NCBI GenBank assembly: GCA_019637875.1
Contig: JAHBUW010000021.1
Span: 1 to 47,333, forward strand
Reading direction: 5' to 3'
DNA from: Pseudobdellovibrionaceae bacterium
GTDB taxonomy: Bacteria; Bdellovibrionota; Bdellovibrionia; Bdellovibrionales; Bdellovibrionaceae
DNA length: 47,333 bases
A program made the translations under genes and the position numbers. This document shows, in pieces, positions 8,604 to 18,666 of this stretch (position 1 is the stretch's first letter; every line of letters starts with the position of its first letter). Below the pieces are notes generated by a model. It did not search any database. It had not been told where the DNA came from and saw nothing but the letters and a program-made list of their open reading frames with translations.

Positions 8604-10880
8604 TTACTTCTTACCGACTTGCAGATCAAAGCGATCGTTGTTCATGACTTTGTTCCAAGCGGCGACGAAATCACTCAAAAACCTCTGCTGTCCATCGTTC
8701 GCGGCGTAGAGTTCCGCGAGCGCGCGCAGCTCCGAATGCGAGCCGATCAGCAGGTCGACGGGAGTCGCCGTCCACTTGACCGCACCGGTCTTGCGATCGA
8801 CACCTTCATACATTCCGGCGGTTTTCGCTTTTTGCCACTTGGTCGACATATCGAGAAGGTTCACGAAAACGTCGTTGGTCAACTGACCCGGACGATTCGT
8901 GAACACTCCGTTTTTCGAACCGTCGGCGTTGATGTTGATGGCGCGCAGACCGCCCATCAAGACCGCCGCTTCCGGAACGCTCAATCCTAACATGTACGCG
9001 CGGTCGACGAACGAGTCCACCGGGGACAGATAGTTGCCCGGACCGAAGTAGTTGCGGAACGCGTCCGCTTTCGGCTCGAGGAAGGCGTAGGACTGAACGT
9101 CCGTCTGCTCTTGAGTCGCGTCGCCGCGACCCAAAGTCACGGGAACCGTGATCTTTTGTCCCGCGTCTTGCGCCGCTTTTTCGATGCCGGCCGCGCCGCC
9201 GATGACGATCAGGTCCGCCATTGAAACCTTCTTGTTGCTCCAAGCCGACTTGTTGAAGTCGTTCTGGATCTTCTCGTAGGCCGCGAGCACCTTCGCGGTG
9301 GCCGCGGGGCTGTTCACCGCCCAGTCTTTCGCGGGAGCTAGACGCAGACGCGCGCCATTCGCGCCGCCACGCATGTCGGTCTTGCGGTAAGACGCCGCCG
9401 AAGCCCACGCCGTGCGCACGAGATCCGAAGTCGAAAGTCCCGCGTCCAGGATCTTTTTCTTCAAACCATTCGCGTCGCTTTCGCTGATCTGTTTGTAGTC
9501 GGGGGTCGTGATGGGGTCTTGCCAGAGCAGAACCTCGGCCGGAATTTCGCTGCCGACGTAACGCGCGCGCGGTCCCAGATCACGGTGCGTGAGTTTGAAC
9601 CAGGCCTTCGCGAAGGCGACTTCGAACTCGCGCGGATGCTCGAGCCAGCGCCGGGTGATTTTGCCGTACTCGGGATCCATCCGCAGCGCCATGTCCGTGG
9701 TGAACATGATCGGTGCGTGACGTTTCTTCGGGTCGTGCGCATCGGGCACCATCGAGGCACCTTGGCCGCCCGAGGGGATCCACTGCGTGCCGCCCGCGGG
9801 ACTTTTGCTTTTCACCCAGTCCCACGCGTAAAGGTTCGCGAGGAATTGGTGTGTCCACTGCGTCGGCGACGCGGTCCATGCGCCTTCGAGGCCCGAGGTC
9901 GTTGCGTCGGCGCCAACGCCGGTGCCGCATTTGTTCTTCCAACCCATGCCTTGCTCTTCAACACCGGCGGCGCCGGGCTCGACGGCCACGCATTTGTCGG
10001 GACGATGACGGCCGTGCGCTTTACCGAACGTGTGTCCACCCGCGATCAATGCGACGGTTTCTTCGTCGTTCATCGCCATGCGGCCGAAGGTCTCGCGGAT
10101 GTCTTTTCCTGCCGCGATGGGATCGGGATTACCGCCCGGGCCTTCCGGATTGACGTAGATCAAACCCATTTGGACTGCGGCCAGAGGGCCGTCGAGTTTG
10201 CGGGCTTTTTTGTCTTTGTTTTCTTTGTAACGCTCGTCCGCGAGCCACTTCTTTTCCGGGCCCCAGTAAACGAGGTCCGCTTCCCAATCGTCGGTGCGGC
10301 CACCGGCGAAGCCGAAGGTTTTGAAACCCATGGATTCGAGGGCGACGTTGCCGGTGAGGACCATCAAGTCCGCCCACGACAGCGCGTTGCCGTACTTTTG
10401 TTTGATGGGCCAGAGCAGACGGCGCGCTTTATCGAGGTTCGCGTTGTCGGGCCAGCTGTTCAGCGGCTCGAAACGTTGTTGGCCGCCGCCGGCGCCACCA
10501 CGCCCGTCAACCGTGCGGTAGGTGCCCGCACTATGCCACGCCATACGGATGAAGAACGGACCGTAGTGTCCCCAGTCCGCGGGCCACCAGTCTTGCGACG
10601 TTTTCATCACCTTCTCAATATCGGCTTTCACCGCTTTGAGATCGAGTTTCTTGAACTCTTCGGCATAGTTGTAATGCGCGAGGGGATTGGATTCGATCCC
10701 GTGTTGGCGCAAAGGACTCAGGTCCACGCGCTCGGGCCACCAGAACTGATTCGACATCGTTTGCACGATGGTGGTGGTGTGGGCAGCGGTACTTTTCAGT
10801 TGTCCCTCTTTTTGCGCGTAGGACGTGAGGGGGAGGGTCAACGCGAGCAGCGCGATCCCTTGAATTTTCAGTCGAAGCAT
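8604..10880 (-). CDS. katG: Catalase-peroxidase with export signal
   Basis: This bifunctional haem catalase-peroxidase removes hydrogen peroxide. Distal-side residues are in '[11 protein letters not shown]' (Arg, Trp, His) and the proximal His is in '[12 protein letters not shown]'. The Tyr and Met of the Met-Tyr-Trp cross-link specific to KatG are in '[11 protein letters not shown]' and 'RMAMNDEE'. Both the active N-terminal and the degenerate C-terminal peroxidase halves are present, 758 aa in total. I chose the ATG at 10880 because residues 1-23 ('[19 protein letters not shown]', then SYAQ) form a clear signal peptide and GGAGA lies upstream. Most KatG are cytoplasmic, so a periplasmic location like that of KatP-type enzymes is predicted here. 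It is monocistronic, with a terminator-like hairpin after it and a possible OxyR site before it. Confidence 0.96.
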   Translation of the reverse strand: MLRLKIQGIALLALTLPLTSYAQKEGQLKSTAAHTTTIVQTMSNQFWWPERVDLSPLRQHGIESNPLAHYNYAEEFKKLDLKAVKADIEKVMKTSQDWWPADWGHYGPFFIRMAWHSAGTYRTVDGRGGAGGGQQRFEPLNSWPDNANLDKARRLLWPIKQKYGNALSWADLMVLTGNVALESMGFKTFGFAGGRTDDWEADLVYWGPEKKWLADERYKENKDKKARKLDGPLAAVQMGLIYVNPEGPGGNPDPIAAGKDIRETFGRMAMNDEETVALIAGGHTFGKAHGRHRPDKCVAVEPGAAGVEEQGMGWKNKCGTGVGADATTSGLEGAWTASPTQWTHQFLANLYAWDWVKSKSPAGGTQWIPSGGQGASMVPDAHDPKKRHAPIMFTTDMALRMDPEYGKITRRWLEHPREFEVAFAKAWFKLTHRDLGPRARYVGSEIPAEVLLWQDPITTPDYKQISESDANGLKKKILDAGLSTSDLVRTAWASAASYRKTDMRGGANGARLRLAPAKDWAVNSPAATAKVLAAYEKIQNDFNKSAWSNKKVSMADLIVIGGAAGIEKAAQDAGQKITVPVTLGRGDATQEQTDVQSYAFLEPKADAFRNYFGPGNYLSPVDSFVDRAYMLGLSVPEAAVLMGGLRAININADGSKNGVFTNRPGQLTNDVFVNLLDMSTKWQKAKTAGMYEGVDRKTGAVKWTATPVDLLIGSHSELRALAELYAANDGQQRFLSDFVAAWNKVMNNDRFDLQVGKK

Positions 10881-10974
10881 AGGCTCTCTTTCTCCGGTTG
10901 AAAGGTTGGGGTTTTCGTCTTTGAACGACGCTTCACGATGCCGCCCCCGTCCGGATTCGTACAATACTTAAAAC

Positions 10975-10999
10975 CTATCGCGGGATAGAGGATGTCTAT
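10975..10999 (-). promoter_or_regulatory. OxyR-like CTAT/ATAG array upstream of katG
   Basis: CTAT (10975-10978), ATAG (10985-10988) and CTAT (10996-10999) are spaced by 6 and 7 bases. OxyR sites have ATAG-N7-CTAT units with 7-base spacing between them, so this is three of four half-sites with one spacing off by one. On the katG strand, TATTGT (10970-10965) could be the -10 element, and the array would cover a poor -35, as expected for an activated promoter. The rest of the 500-bp gap to the kinase gene holds only the two hairpins listed next. Confidence 0.35.
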
Positions 11000-11190
11000 T
11001 CTGTTTCCGCATGCGCGGGAAAATCCGTGCGGGAGAAGCATGAGCAGTGAGTCACGCCCATCTGTTCTCCCGTGGCGCGCACTTTTCCGCCTTGGCGCCG
11101 CTGTGCTTCATTCCATATTAAACTTTGCTAAGCGGCTTCGCCGACGAGTTCAGCAGAGACGTCTTTTTCTCCTCAAAATCTGAAATCGAT

Positions 11191-11223
11191 GCGGGATATT
11201 TTCCCGCTTCAGCAAAGAAGCGG
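11191..11223. other. Two overlapping, mutually exclusive stem-loops
   Basis: GCGGGA/TCCCGC (11191-11196 and 11202-11207, loop of five) and CCGCTTC/GAAGCGG (11204-11210 and 11217-11223, loop of six) share bases 11204-11207, so only one can form at a time. They lie about 160 bp before the kinase start. Function is unknown; a leader-RNA switch is possible but no T-run follows. Confidence 0.3.
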
Positions 11224-11382
11224 CCATCGAAATCGCTCCCTAATTTCCTCAATTTCTGAAGAAAGTTGTAAGCGCCACTTTTGCAGGCGAATAGAAAATC
11301 TTCGCTTTTTAGCGTCGATCACATTGAAGTGAGCGACTGAAATTTTGATCGAGATCGTTAAACCGGATCAATGGAGGATTCG

Positions 11383-13980
11383 ATGGAACGAGTCGTTGTC
11401 GTAGGAAAACCCAAATCCAAAGGGAAAGCCTCGAATAAACCTCTGCCTGCTCCGAGGGGCGCGGACGTCGGCCCTTCGCTGAGTGAATCCTCGCGCCTCA
11501 GCTCCCCAGACCTGCGCACCCAACTTCGCGATTTACATAAAGTCGTCAAGGCCGTTCGTAACGGTGATTTCTCTGTACGGATGAGTGTCGAGTCGGAGGG
11601 GATCGTCGCCGAGATCGGCGAGGTCTTAAACGACATCATCGAACACAACGAAAATATGGCCAATGAATTCGTCCGCGTTCGGAGCATCATCGGTCTGGAA
11701 GGCCGCATGACCGAGCGGGTGAATATGGGGTCGGTCAAGGGATCGTGGGCGACTTCGGTCGACTCGGTGAACTTGATGATCTCGGATCTGGCGCACCCGA
11801 CAACGGAAGTCGCGCGGGTCATCACCTCCGTCGCCAAAGGGGATTTGTCGCAAAAGATGTATCTCGAAGTCGACTCGCGCCCCGTGAAAGGGGAGTTTTT
11901 GCGGATCGGAACCACGGTGAACGCCATGGTCGATCAGCTGAACTCGTTCGCGTCGGAGGTGACCCGGGTCGCGAAAGAGGTCGGAACCGAAGGAAAGCTC
12001 GGCGGTCAGGCGAACGTCGGCGGCGTGAGCGGGGTTTGGAAAGATCTGACGGATAACGTGAACGTCCTTGCGGGAAACTTGACGGATCAGGTCCGGAATA
12101 TCGCGAAGGTCACCACCGCCGTTGCGAAAGGCGACTTGTCGCAAAAAATTACGGTCGACGCCCGCGGCGAGATCATGGAACTCAAAAACACGATCAACAC
12201 GATGGTCGATCAGCTTTCGTCCTTCGCTTCGGAGGTCACGCGGGTCGCGAAGGACGTCGGTACCGAAGGAAAGCTTGGCGGTCAGGCGAACGTCAAAGGG
12301 GTCAGCGGCGTCTGGAAAGATCTGACCGATAACGTGAACGGTCTGGCCGATAACTTGACGGCGCAGGTTCGTAACATCGCGAAGGTGACGACCGCGGTCG
12401 CGACGGGCGACTTGTCGCAGAAAATTACGGTCGACGCCCGTGGCGAGATCATGGAACTGAAAAATACGATCAACACGATGGTCGATCAGCTGCGGTCCTT
12501 CGCGGCCGAGGTCACCCGGGTCGCGAAAGAGGTCGGTACCGAAGGACGACTGGGCGGACAGGCCGACGTCAAAGGGGTCAGCGGAACTTGGAAAGATCTG
12601 ACGGATAACGTGAATGGTCTTGCGAACAACTTGACCGCGCAGGTTCGTAACATCGCGAAGGTGACCACCGCGGTCGCGAACGGCGACTTGTCACAAAAGA
12701 TCACGGTCGACGCCAAGGGCGAGATCTTGGAGCTCAAAGATACCATCAACACGATGGTCGATACGCTGCGCTCGTTCGCCGCGGAGGTGACCCGGGTGGC
12801 GAAGGAAGTCGGTACCGAAGGGAAACTCGGCGGTCAGGCGGACGTCAAAGGCGTCAGCGGAACGTGGAAGGACTTGACCGATAACGTGAACGCCATGGCC
12901 TCGAACTTGACGGTCCAGCTTCGTGACGTCTCGAAGGTCGCGACCGCCATCGCGACGGGGGACTTGTCCCAGAAGATCACGGTCGACGTGAAGGGCGAGA
13001 TCCTGCAGATCAAAGACGTGATCAACAAGATGGTCGATCAGCTGGGGTCTTTCGCGGCCGAGGTCACGCGGGTCGCGAAGGAAGTCGGTACCGAAGGAAA
13101 GCTCGGCGGTCAGGCGGACGTCAAAGGCGTCAGCGGAACGTGGAAAGATCTGACGGACAACGTGAACGTCCTTGCCGGAAACTTGACGGATCAGGTCCGG
13201 AACATCGCGAAAGTGACGACGGCGGTCGCAAAGGGCGACTTGTCGCAAAAGATCACGGTCGACGCCCGGGGCGAGATCTTCGAGCTGAAGAATACGATCA
13301 ACGTCATGGTCGATCAGCTGAACTCGTTCGCCGCCGAGGTCACGCGGGTCGCGAAGGAAGTCGGAACCGAAGGAAAGCTCGGCGGTCAGGCGGACGTGAA
13401 GGGCGTCAGCGGAACGTGGAAGGACTTGACCGATAACGTGAATCAGCTGGCCGGAAACTTGACGAGTCAGGTCCGGAACATCGCGAAGGTCACGACGGCC
13501 GTCGCGAACGGGGACTTGTCGCAGAAGATCACGGTCGACGCGAAAGGCGAGATCTCGGAACTTAAAAATACGATCAACGTCATGGTCGATCAGCTGAACT
13601 CGTTCGCCGCGGAGGTCACGCGGGTCGCGAAAGAGGTCGGTACCGAAGGAAAACTCGGAGGCCAGGCGGAAGTCCGCGGGGTCAGCGGAGTCTGGAAGGA
13701 TTTGACCGATAACGTGAACTTCATGGCCCTCAACCTGACGAAACAGGTCCGGGGGATCGTGAAGGTCGTCACCGCGGTCGCCAACGGCGACCTCAACCAG
13801 AAGTTCGTCATCGAAGCGAAAGGGGAGGTCGCGGCCCTCGCCGAAACGATCAACTCCATGACCGATACGCTCAGGACTTTCGCGGATCAGGTGACCTCGG
13901 TCGCCCGCGAGGTCGGTATCGAAGGAAAGCTCGGCGGTCAGGCGAAGGTTCCGGGGGCGCGGGAACGTGGAAGGATTTGA
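11383..13980 (+). CDS. Poly-HAMP hybrid histidine kinase, N-terminal part (frameshifted)
   Basis: This is the sensor half of one large kinase gene. After about 50 residues it is an uninterrupted chain of HAMP modules. Modules marked '[12 protein letters not shown]' alternate with modules marked '[11 protein letters not shown]', about 46 residues each. I count roughly 19 HAMP modules in the whole protein, with no transmembrane helix, so it is probably cytoplasmic. The layout resembles fungal Nik1/group III osmosensing kinases and their bacterial relatives. The start at 11383 is preferred over the ATG at 11371 because GGAGG sits five bases before it. The frame ends at a TGA (13978-13980) after '[12 protein letters not shown]', where the HAMP pattern demands '[11 protein letters not shown]'. 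That continuation is present in the +2 frame, so a single base is missing near the G5 run at 13953-13957. The intact gene would span 11383-16001, about 1539 aa. Confidence 0.85.
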   Translation: MERVVVVGKPKSKGKASNKPLPAPRGADVGPSLSESSRLSSPDLRTQLRDLHKVVKAVRNGDFSVRMSVESEGIVAEIGEVLNDIIEHNENMANEFVRVRSIIGLEGRMTERVNMGSVKGSWATSVDSVNLMISDLAHPTTEVARVITSVAKGDLSQKMYLEVDSRPVKGEFLRIGTTVNAMVDQLNSFASEVTRVAKEVGTEGKLGGQANVGGVSGVWKDLTDNVNVLAGNLTDQVRNIAKVTTAVAKGDLSQKITVDARGEIMELKNTINTMVDQLSSFASEVTRVAKDVGTEGKLGGQANVKGVSGVWKDLTDNVNGLADNLTAQVRNIAKVTTAVATGDLSQKITVDARGEIMELKNTINTMVDQLRSFAAEVTRVAKEVGTEGRLGGQADVKGVSGTWKDLTDNVNGLANNLTAQVRNIAKVTTAVANGDLSQKITVDAKGEILELKDTINTMVDTLRSFAAEVTRVAKEVGTEGKLGGQADVKGVSGTWKDLTDNVNAMASNLTVQLRDVSKVATAIATGDLSQKITVDVKGEILQIKDVINKMVDQLGSFAAEVTRVAKEVGTEGKLGGQADVKGVSGTWKDLTDNVNVLAGNLTDQVRNIAKVTTAVAKGDLSQKITVDARGEIFELKNTINVMVDQLNSFAAEVTRVAKEVGTEGKLGGQADVKGVSGTWKDLTDNVNQLAGNLTSQVRNIAKVTTAVANGDLSQKITVDAKGEISELKNTINVMVDQLNSFAAEVTRVAKEVGTEGKLGGQAEVRGVSGVWKDLTDNVNFMALNLTKQVRGIVKVVTAVANGDLNQKFVIEAKGEVAALAETINSMTDTLRTFADQVTSVAREVGIEGKLGGQAKVPGARERGRI

Positions 13981-14140
13981 CCGACAACGTGAACCAGCTG
14001 GCCGGAAACTTGACGAGCCAGGTCCGCGCGATCGCGGAAGTCTCGACGGCGGTGACGAAAGGGGATCTGACCCGGTCCATCACGGTCGAAGCCCAAGGCG
14101 AGGTCGCCGCACTCTCGGATAACATCAACCAGATGATCTC
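11934..14140 (+). repeat. Eight tandem 276-bp repeats encoding HAMP pairs
   Basis: The DNA repeats with a period of exactly 276 bp (92 codons, two HAMP modules). The anchor coding for VGTEG recurs near 11981, 12257, 12533, 12809, 13085, 13361, 13637 and, as VGIEG, 13913. Nucleotide identity between neighbouring units is high over long stretches, which favours unequal recombination and assembly collapse. The eighth unit carries the frameshift. Confidence 0.85.
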
Positions 14141-16001
14141 GAATCTGAAAGACACGACGTCGAAAAACACCGAGCAGGATTGGCTGAAGACGAACCTGGC
14201 GCGATTCTCGGGCATGATGCAGGGGCAGCGCTCGATCACGGCGGTCGCCCAGCTGATCATGTCGGAATTGACTCCGCTGGTGGACGCCCGTCACGGGGCC
14301 TTCTTCATGGCGGAAAACGACAAGGACGAAATGTCTTTGAACTTGGTGGCGAGCTACGCGTTCACCGAGCGCCGGACGGTTTCGAACAAATACCGCATGA
14401 AGGAAGGTCTGGTCGGTCAGTGCGCGTTCGAGAAAAAACGCATCCTGATCGTGCAACCCGAAGACAACTACGTTCGTATCAGCTCGTCTTTGATCGAAAT
14501 CACGCCGAAGAACTTGATCGTTTTGCCGGTGCTTTTCGAGGGCGAACTGAAAGCCGTCATCGAACTGGCCTCGCTGAAGCCCTTTACGCAGAACTACCTG
14601 AGCTTCTTGGATCAGCTGATGGATTCCGTCGGCGTCATCTTGAACATGATTTCGTCCAACATGCGGACGGAAGAGCTGCTGCAAGAGCTGAAGCGCTCGA
14701 ATGCGGAGCTGGAAGATCAGGCGCTCGAACTCGAGGACAAAGCGAAGCTGCTTGAAATCAAAAACCAAGAGGTCGAGCTAGCCTCGCGGTCTTTGGAGGA
14801 AAAAGCCGAGCAGCTGTCCTTGATCTCGAAGTACAAGTCGGAATTCTTGGCGAATATGTCCCACGAGCTACGGACGCCGCTGAATAGTCTGCTGATTCTG
14901 TCGAAGACCTTGGCGGACAACAAAGACGGCAACTTGTCGCTGGATCAAGTGAAGTACGCCCGTACGGTGCATTCGGCGGGGAACGATCTGCTGGGATTGA
15001 TCAACGAAATCTTGGATCTGTCGAAGGTCGAAGCCGGCAAAATGCAGGTCACGCCGAAAGAGGTGGAGGTCACCGGCATCCGCGCTTATTTGGAGCAGAC
15101 CTTCCGGCCCGTTGCCGAACACAAGGGGCTGGATTTCGCGATCGAGGTGGGCGCGGGAGTTCCGAAGCTCCTGCTCACCGACGAGAGCCGCCTGCAGCAG
15201 ATCCTCAAGAACTTGCTGTCGAACGCCTTCAAATTCACCGAGCGCGGTTCGGTCCGCTTGAACATCCTGCGCACGATGGCGGCGAGTGGCCAGGGACAGA
15301 TCGTGTTCGCGGTGACCGATACGGGGATCGGTATTCCGTTCGACAAACAGAAACTGATCTTCGAGGCCTTCCAACAGGCCGATGGCACCACCAGCCGGAA
15401 GTACGGTGGCACCGGACTGGGACTGACGATCTCGCGTGAAATCGCGCGGCTCTTAGGGGGCGCGATCGAAGTCGAAAGCGATCCCGGTCGCGGTTCGGTC
15501 TTCCGTTTACAACTTCCCGAAAAGTACATCGGGCCGGACGTCACCAGCGCGGTGGACGAACGTGAAACACTGCCGCCGCGGGCCGCGCTGCCCGAAGCCG
15601 CGGATTTCACCGGGCGTCGCGTTTTGATCGTCGATGACGATATCCGCAACATCTTCGCGGTGAATAGCGTTTTGAAAGCGCGGGGCATGAATGTCATGCA
15701 CGCCGAGAACGGGAAACAAGCGCTCGAGATGCTGGACCGTTATCCGGGTTTCGAAGTCGTCCTGATGGACACGATGATGCCCGAGATGGACGGCCTTGAG
15801 GCGACCCGCCATATTCGGAGCCACAGCGCGCATCGGATGATTCCGATCATCTCGTTGACCGCGAAAGCGATGAAAGGGGACCGCGAGAAGTGCCTCGAGT
15901 CGGGAGCGACGGACTACCTGACGAAGCCGGTCGATGAGGACAGCTTGCTGTCGGCCATTTTCCAGTGGCTCCCGGCTAAGGAAGAAGCGCGTGCTGAATA
16001 G
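13977..16001 (+). CDS. Poly-HAMP hybrid histidine kinase, C-terminal catalytic part (frameshifted)
   Basis: This is the output half of the kinase started at 11383. The frame opens mid-HAMP at a TTG that overlaps the upstream TGA; I do not think this is a natural start. Counting from that TTG, the last HAMP occupies residues 1-60, a GAF domain about 80-225, and a coiled coil 230-285. The HisKA box '[12 protein letters not shown]' has phospho-acceptor H296. The ATPase follows with '[13 protein letters not shown]', 'DTGIGIP' and '[19 protein letters not shown]'. The receiver domain is about 545-665, with 'VLIVDDD' and phospho-acceptor D598 in '[11 protein letters not shown]'. All catalytic residues are present, so the enzyme would work if the frame were restored. 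The next gene overlaps its end by 11 bases. Confidence 0.88.
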   Translation: MTDNVNQLAGNLTSQVRAIAEVSTAVTKGDLTRSITVEAQGEVAALSDNINQMISNLKDTTSKNTEQDWLKTNLARFSGMMQGQRSITAVAQLIMSELTPLVDARHGAFFMAENDKDEMSLNLVASYAFTERRTVSNKYRMKEGLVGQCAFEKKRILIVQPEDNYVRISSSLIEITPKNLIVLPVLFEGELKAVIELASLKPFTQNYLSFLDQLMDSVGVILNMISSNMRTEELLQELKRSNAELEDQALELEDKAKLLEIKNQEVELASRSLEEKAEQLSLISKYKSEFLANMSHELRTPLNSLLILSKTLADNKDGNLSLDQVKYARTVHSAGNDLLGLINEILDLSKVEAGKMQVTPKEVEVTGIRAYLEQTFRPVAEHKGLDFAIEVGAGVPKLLLTDESRLQQILKNLLSNAFKFTERGSVRLNILRTMAASGQGQIVFAVTDTGIGIPFDKQKLIFEAFQQADGTTSRKYGGTGLGLTISREIARLLGGAIEVESDPGRGSVFRLQLPEKYIGPDVTSAVDERETLPPRAALPEAADFTGRRVLIVDDDIRNIFAVNSVLKARGMNVMHAENGKQALEMLDRYPGFEVVLMDTMMPEMDGLEATRHIRSHSAHRMIPIISLTAKAMKGDREKCLESGATDYLTKPVDEDSLLSAIFQWLPAKEEARAE

Positions 16002-18018
16002 ACGCACGATCGACATCCTGATCGCCGACGACCGCGAGGACGGGCTGATCGCCCTCGAAGCGGTCCTTGGCGACGAAAAGAATTACCGCCTGGTGAAGGC
16101 GCGATCGGGGCGTGAAGCTTTAGAGCTCGTGCCCGAATACGATTTCGCGATGCTTTTGCTGGACGTGCAGATGCCCGAGATGGATGGCGTGCAAACTGCC
16201 GACGCCATCCGGCGCGTCCCGGGCTATGAAGCCGTGCCGATTCTTTTTGTCACCGCGATCAACAAAGACGAGCAACACGTCTACCGCGGCTATGAAGTGG
16301 GCGCGGTGGATTACATCTTCAAGCCCTTCGACCCCATCATCCTGAAGTCGAAGGTCGCGTTCTTCGCCGAACTGCACCGTCGAAAAATCATGATCATGGA
16401 ACAGGCGCAGAAGCTCAGCGAAGCCGAGCAGCGCACGCGCGAGTTGCAGATCCAAAAAATCGAGATCGAAAACCAACGCCGCTACCACAATCTAGCCGAC
16501 GCGATCCCGCACATGGTGGTCAAAGCCAATGGCGACGGCGAGGTCGATTACCTGAATCAGCAGTGGACCGCCTACACGGGGCTGGGCCTGGAGGCGATGG
16601 GACGTGGCTGGTTCCGCGCGCTTCATCCGGACGATCGCGAACGTGTCGTGACGGAGTGGCGCTTCGCCGTCGCGCAGGGACGTGCCTTCGAGGCCGAGGC
16701 CCGCCTGCGCCGACACGACGGCGTGCACCGTTGGCATCTGGTGAAGTCCGAGCCCGAAATGAACGCGGCCGGAAAGATCGTCGCTTGGTTGAGCACTTGT
16801 ACCGACATCGAGGATCGTAAACGTTTCGAAGAAGAACTCGTCGATGCCCGTCAAGCGGCCGAGGCGGCGAACAACGCGAAAACCCACTTCTTGGCGAATA
16901 TGAGTCACGAAATCCGCACGCCCTTGAACGCGGTCATGGGGTTTTCGGCTCTGCTTACCGATAGCGATATCTCGCTTGCGGACAAAATGAAAAGCGTCAC
17001 GATCGTACAGCGCAATTGCCAACAGCTCCTGCGCATCGTGGATGAGCTTTTGGATCTTTCTAAAGTGGAAGCGGGCGAACTGAGCGTCGAGAAGATCGAA
17101 ACGCCCGTCATTGAGCTTTTGCAAGAAGTGAAAACGGTCATGCTTGCCCAAGCGGTCAAGAAGGGCATCGCGCTTTCCATGACCCTTTCGAGCAGCGTAC
17201 CCGCGAAGATCGTCACGGATTTCACGCGGCTAAGACAGATTCTGCTCAATATCATCGGTAACGCGATCAAATTCACCAATGAAGGAACGGTCACCGTCGG
17301 GACGCGCTTTTACACCGACATGGGCGGGAAGTCCTATATGGAGTTTTCGGTGAGCGACACCGGGATCGGCATCGAAGAGGGCAGCTTGCACAAGATCTTC
17401 AAGCCGTTCTCGCAAGCGGACTCGACCACCACGCGTCTCTTCGGCGGCACGGGGTTGGGGTTGGCGCTCTCGCGACGGCTGGCGCGCGCGATGGGCGGTG
17501 ACGTCACGCTCGCCCGCAGTCAGCCGGGCGTGGGCAGCATGTTCGTCGTCAGTATCGAAGCCGAAGTCGTGCCCGAGTCATCCTGGTATACGAAAGCGCG
17601 CGAGGACTTCGCGCTCGAGGCCGCCGTCATCGCGCAAGATATGGAAAGCGATTGCCTGGCCGGGAAGCGCATCCTGTTGGTCGAAGACGCCGAAGACAAT
17701 CAAGTGCTGATTCAGTTCTTCTTAAACCATACGGGAGCGATTCTGGAGATCGCGCAAAATGGGGAAGAGGGGATCGATAAAGCGCTTCACAACGACTACG
17801 AGGCGGTCTTGATGGACATCCAGATGCCGCTCGTCGACGGTTACCAGGCGACCTCGCGTTTGCGGGCGGCAGGTTACGATAAGCCGATCATCGCCCTGAC
17901 CGCGCATGCGCTTCAAGAGCAGCGCGAGAAATGTATGGAGACCGGCTGCAATGGGCACCTGACGAAGCCCATCAGTCGGCGTCTGCTAATTGAATCACTG
18001 ATGAGGGTTACGAATTGA
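15991..18018 (+). CDS. Hybrid kinase, REC-PAS-HisKA-HATPase-REC
   Basis: This 675-aa cytoplasmic signalling protein has receiver 1 at 6-125 (D58 in 'LLLDVQMPEMDG'). A short coiled coil and a PAS domain with PAC-type end follow at about 166-276. HisKA has H306 in 'ANMSHEIRTPLN', and the ATPase has 'GNAIKFTNEG', 'DTGIGIEEG' and 'GGTGLGLALSRRLARAMGG'. Receiver 2 is near 555-670 with 'LVEDAEDN' and 'LMDIQMPLVDG'. I chose the GTG at 15991 because TAAGGAAG precedes it by eight bases and it gives a normal receiver N-terminus. It overlaps the preceding kinase by 11 bases, so the two are coupled. The first receiver probably takes phosphate from the poly-HAMP kinase, forming a relay; this is inference from linkage. 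Confidence 0.92.
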   Translation: MLNRRTIDILIADDREDGLIALEAVLGDEKNYRLVKARSGREALELVPEYDFAMLLLDVQMPEMDGVQTADAIRRVPGYEAVPILFVTAINKDEQHVYRGYEVGAVDYIFKPFDPIILKSKVAFFAELHRRKIMIMEQAQKLSEAEQRTRELQIQKIEIENQRRYHNLADAIPHMVVKANGDGEVDYLNQQWTAYTGLGLEAMGRGWFRALHPDDRERVVTEWRFAVAQGRAFEAEARLRRHDGVHRWHLVKSEPEMNAAGKIVAWLSTCTDIEDRKRFEEELVDARQAAEAANNAKTHFLANMSHEIRTPLNAVMGFSALLTDSDISLADKMKSVTIVQRNCQQLLRIVDELLDLSKVEAGELSVEKIETPVIELLQEVKTVMLAQAVKKGIALSMTLSSSVPAKIVTDFTRLRQILLNIIGNAIKFTNEGTVTVGTRFYTDMGGKSYMEFSVSDTGIGIEEGSLHKIFKPFSQADSTTTRLFGGTGLGLALSRRLARAMGGDVTLARSQPGVGSMFVVSIEAEVVPESSWYTKAREDFALEAAVIAQDMESDCLAGKRILLVEDAEDNQVLIQFFLNHTGAILEIAQNGEEGIDKALHNDYEAVLMDIQMPLVDGYQATSRLRAAGYDKPIIALTAHALQEQREKCMETGCNGHLTKPISRRLLIESLMRVTN

Positions 18019-18410
18019 CCACGGACGGAATCGGCGAGGACGTTCGCCAGTTCATATTCGAATCGATCGATTCGGTCGAGCAGCTCGAGGTCTTAATCTA
18101 CCTGCGGCATCATCCGGATACGAGTCACTTCCCGGAAGAGATCAGTCAGGTCATGCGGAGCACTCCCGAATCGGTCGCGGTGCGGATGCTGACGCTCGAA
18201 CGTCAGGGTTTTATCACCGGTGATCGTAAGCTCGGGTTTAAGTACCGTCCCGATTCGGGCGCCGATGATGTCATCGGTCGTGCGGAAGAGTCCTTCCGCA
18301 GTCGCCCCCACACCGTCATGGAAATGATATTTTCGCCGATGAAAAAAGCGCGTGGCTTTGCCGAGGCCTTTATCGTGAAGCGCAGAAAAAGTGAGGATCC
18401 CAATGGCTGA
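18015..18410 (+). CDS. Small winged-helix-like protein
   Basis: This 131-aa protein starts at a TTG that overlaps the kinase stop by four bases, with GAGGG upstream. Residues 15-75 fit a MarR/helix-turn-helix-like fold: 'IDSVEQLEVLIYLRHHPD', then 'EEISQVMRSTPESVAVRML', then the beginning of a wing 'QGFITGDRKLGFKYRP'. No dimerisation domain or ligand pocket is apparent. It is the only DNA-binding candidate in the signalling operon and could be its output or an adaptor. The fold assignment is pattern-based and the function is unknown. Confidence 0.7.
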   Translation: MTTDGIGEDVRQFIFESIDSVEQLEVLIYLRHHPDTSHFPEEISQVMRSTPESVAVRMLTLERQGFITGDRKLGFKYRPDSGADDVIGRAEESFRSRPHTVMEMIFSPMKKARGFAEAFIVKRRKSEDPNG

Positions 18411-18666
18411 TCTCGTTTACGTTCTTTGCGGTGTGACCTGCGTCGCTTGCGCGGTGCTGTTGTTCCGCGCGTATCGTCGGACGGGGACGCAACTTCTGAT
18501 GTGGAGTGCGCTCTGCTTCGGTCTTTTTGCTTTGAACAATTCGGTCCTCGTCATGGATGTCGTCGTCTTTCCCGAGCGGGATTTCCAGGGGCTTTTATGG
18601 CGTAATGCTTTAGGTTCGGGGGCCGGGGCGGTCCTTTTGTTCGGCTTGATCTGGGAGCTGACATGA
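18403..18666 (+). CDS. DUF5985-like small membrane protein
   Basis: This 87-aa protein has three hydrophobic helices. 'MADLVYVLCGVTCVACAVLL' starts it, followed by an 'RAYRRTGTQLLMWSALCFG' segment and 'LALNNSVL'-type core, here 'LFALNNSVLVMDVVVFPE'. I recall this pattern from the DUF5985 family, whose members often come in pairs, as here. ATG 18403 has GAGGA upstream and overlaps the winged-helix gene by eight bases. Function is unknown; co-transcription with a kinase pair suggests a membrane input or target. Confidence 0.7.
   Translation: MADLVYVLCGVTCVACAVLLFRAYRRTGTQLLMWSALCFGLFALNNSVLVMDVVVFPERDFQGLLWRNALGSGAGAVLLFGLIWELT

Noticed and set aside
9519-10901. 460-codon open frame on the plus strand across katG
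   Set aside because: It is antisense to a full, motif-rich KatG and its Arg-heavy translation has no family. High GC produces such shadows.
10992-11183. Possible 63-aa gene between katG and the kinase
   Set aside because: No spaced ribosome-binding site, basic composition without family; more likely non-coding.
13977-13980. Natural start of a separate kinase gene by stop-start coupling (TTGA)
   Set aside because: The AAGGA before it is part of the HAMP coding sequence found in other repeat units, and the start would lie in mid-module.
11934-14140. Repeat array considered as CRISPR or satellite DNA
   Set aside because: Units are 276 bp, contiguous and in frame, coding for HAMP modules; no spacers.
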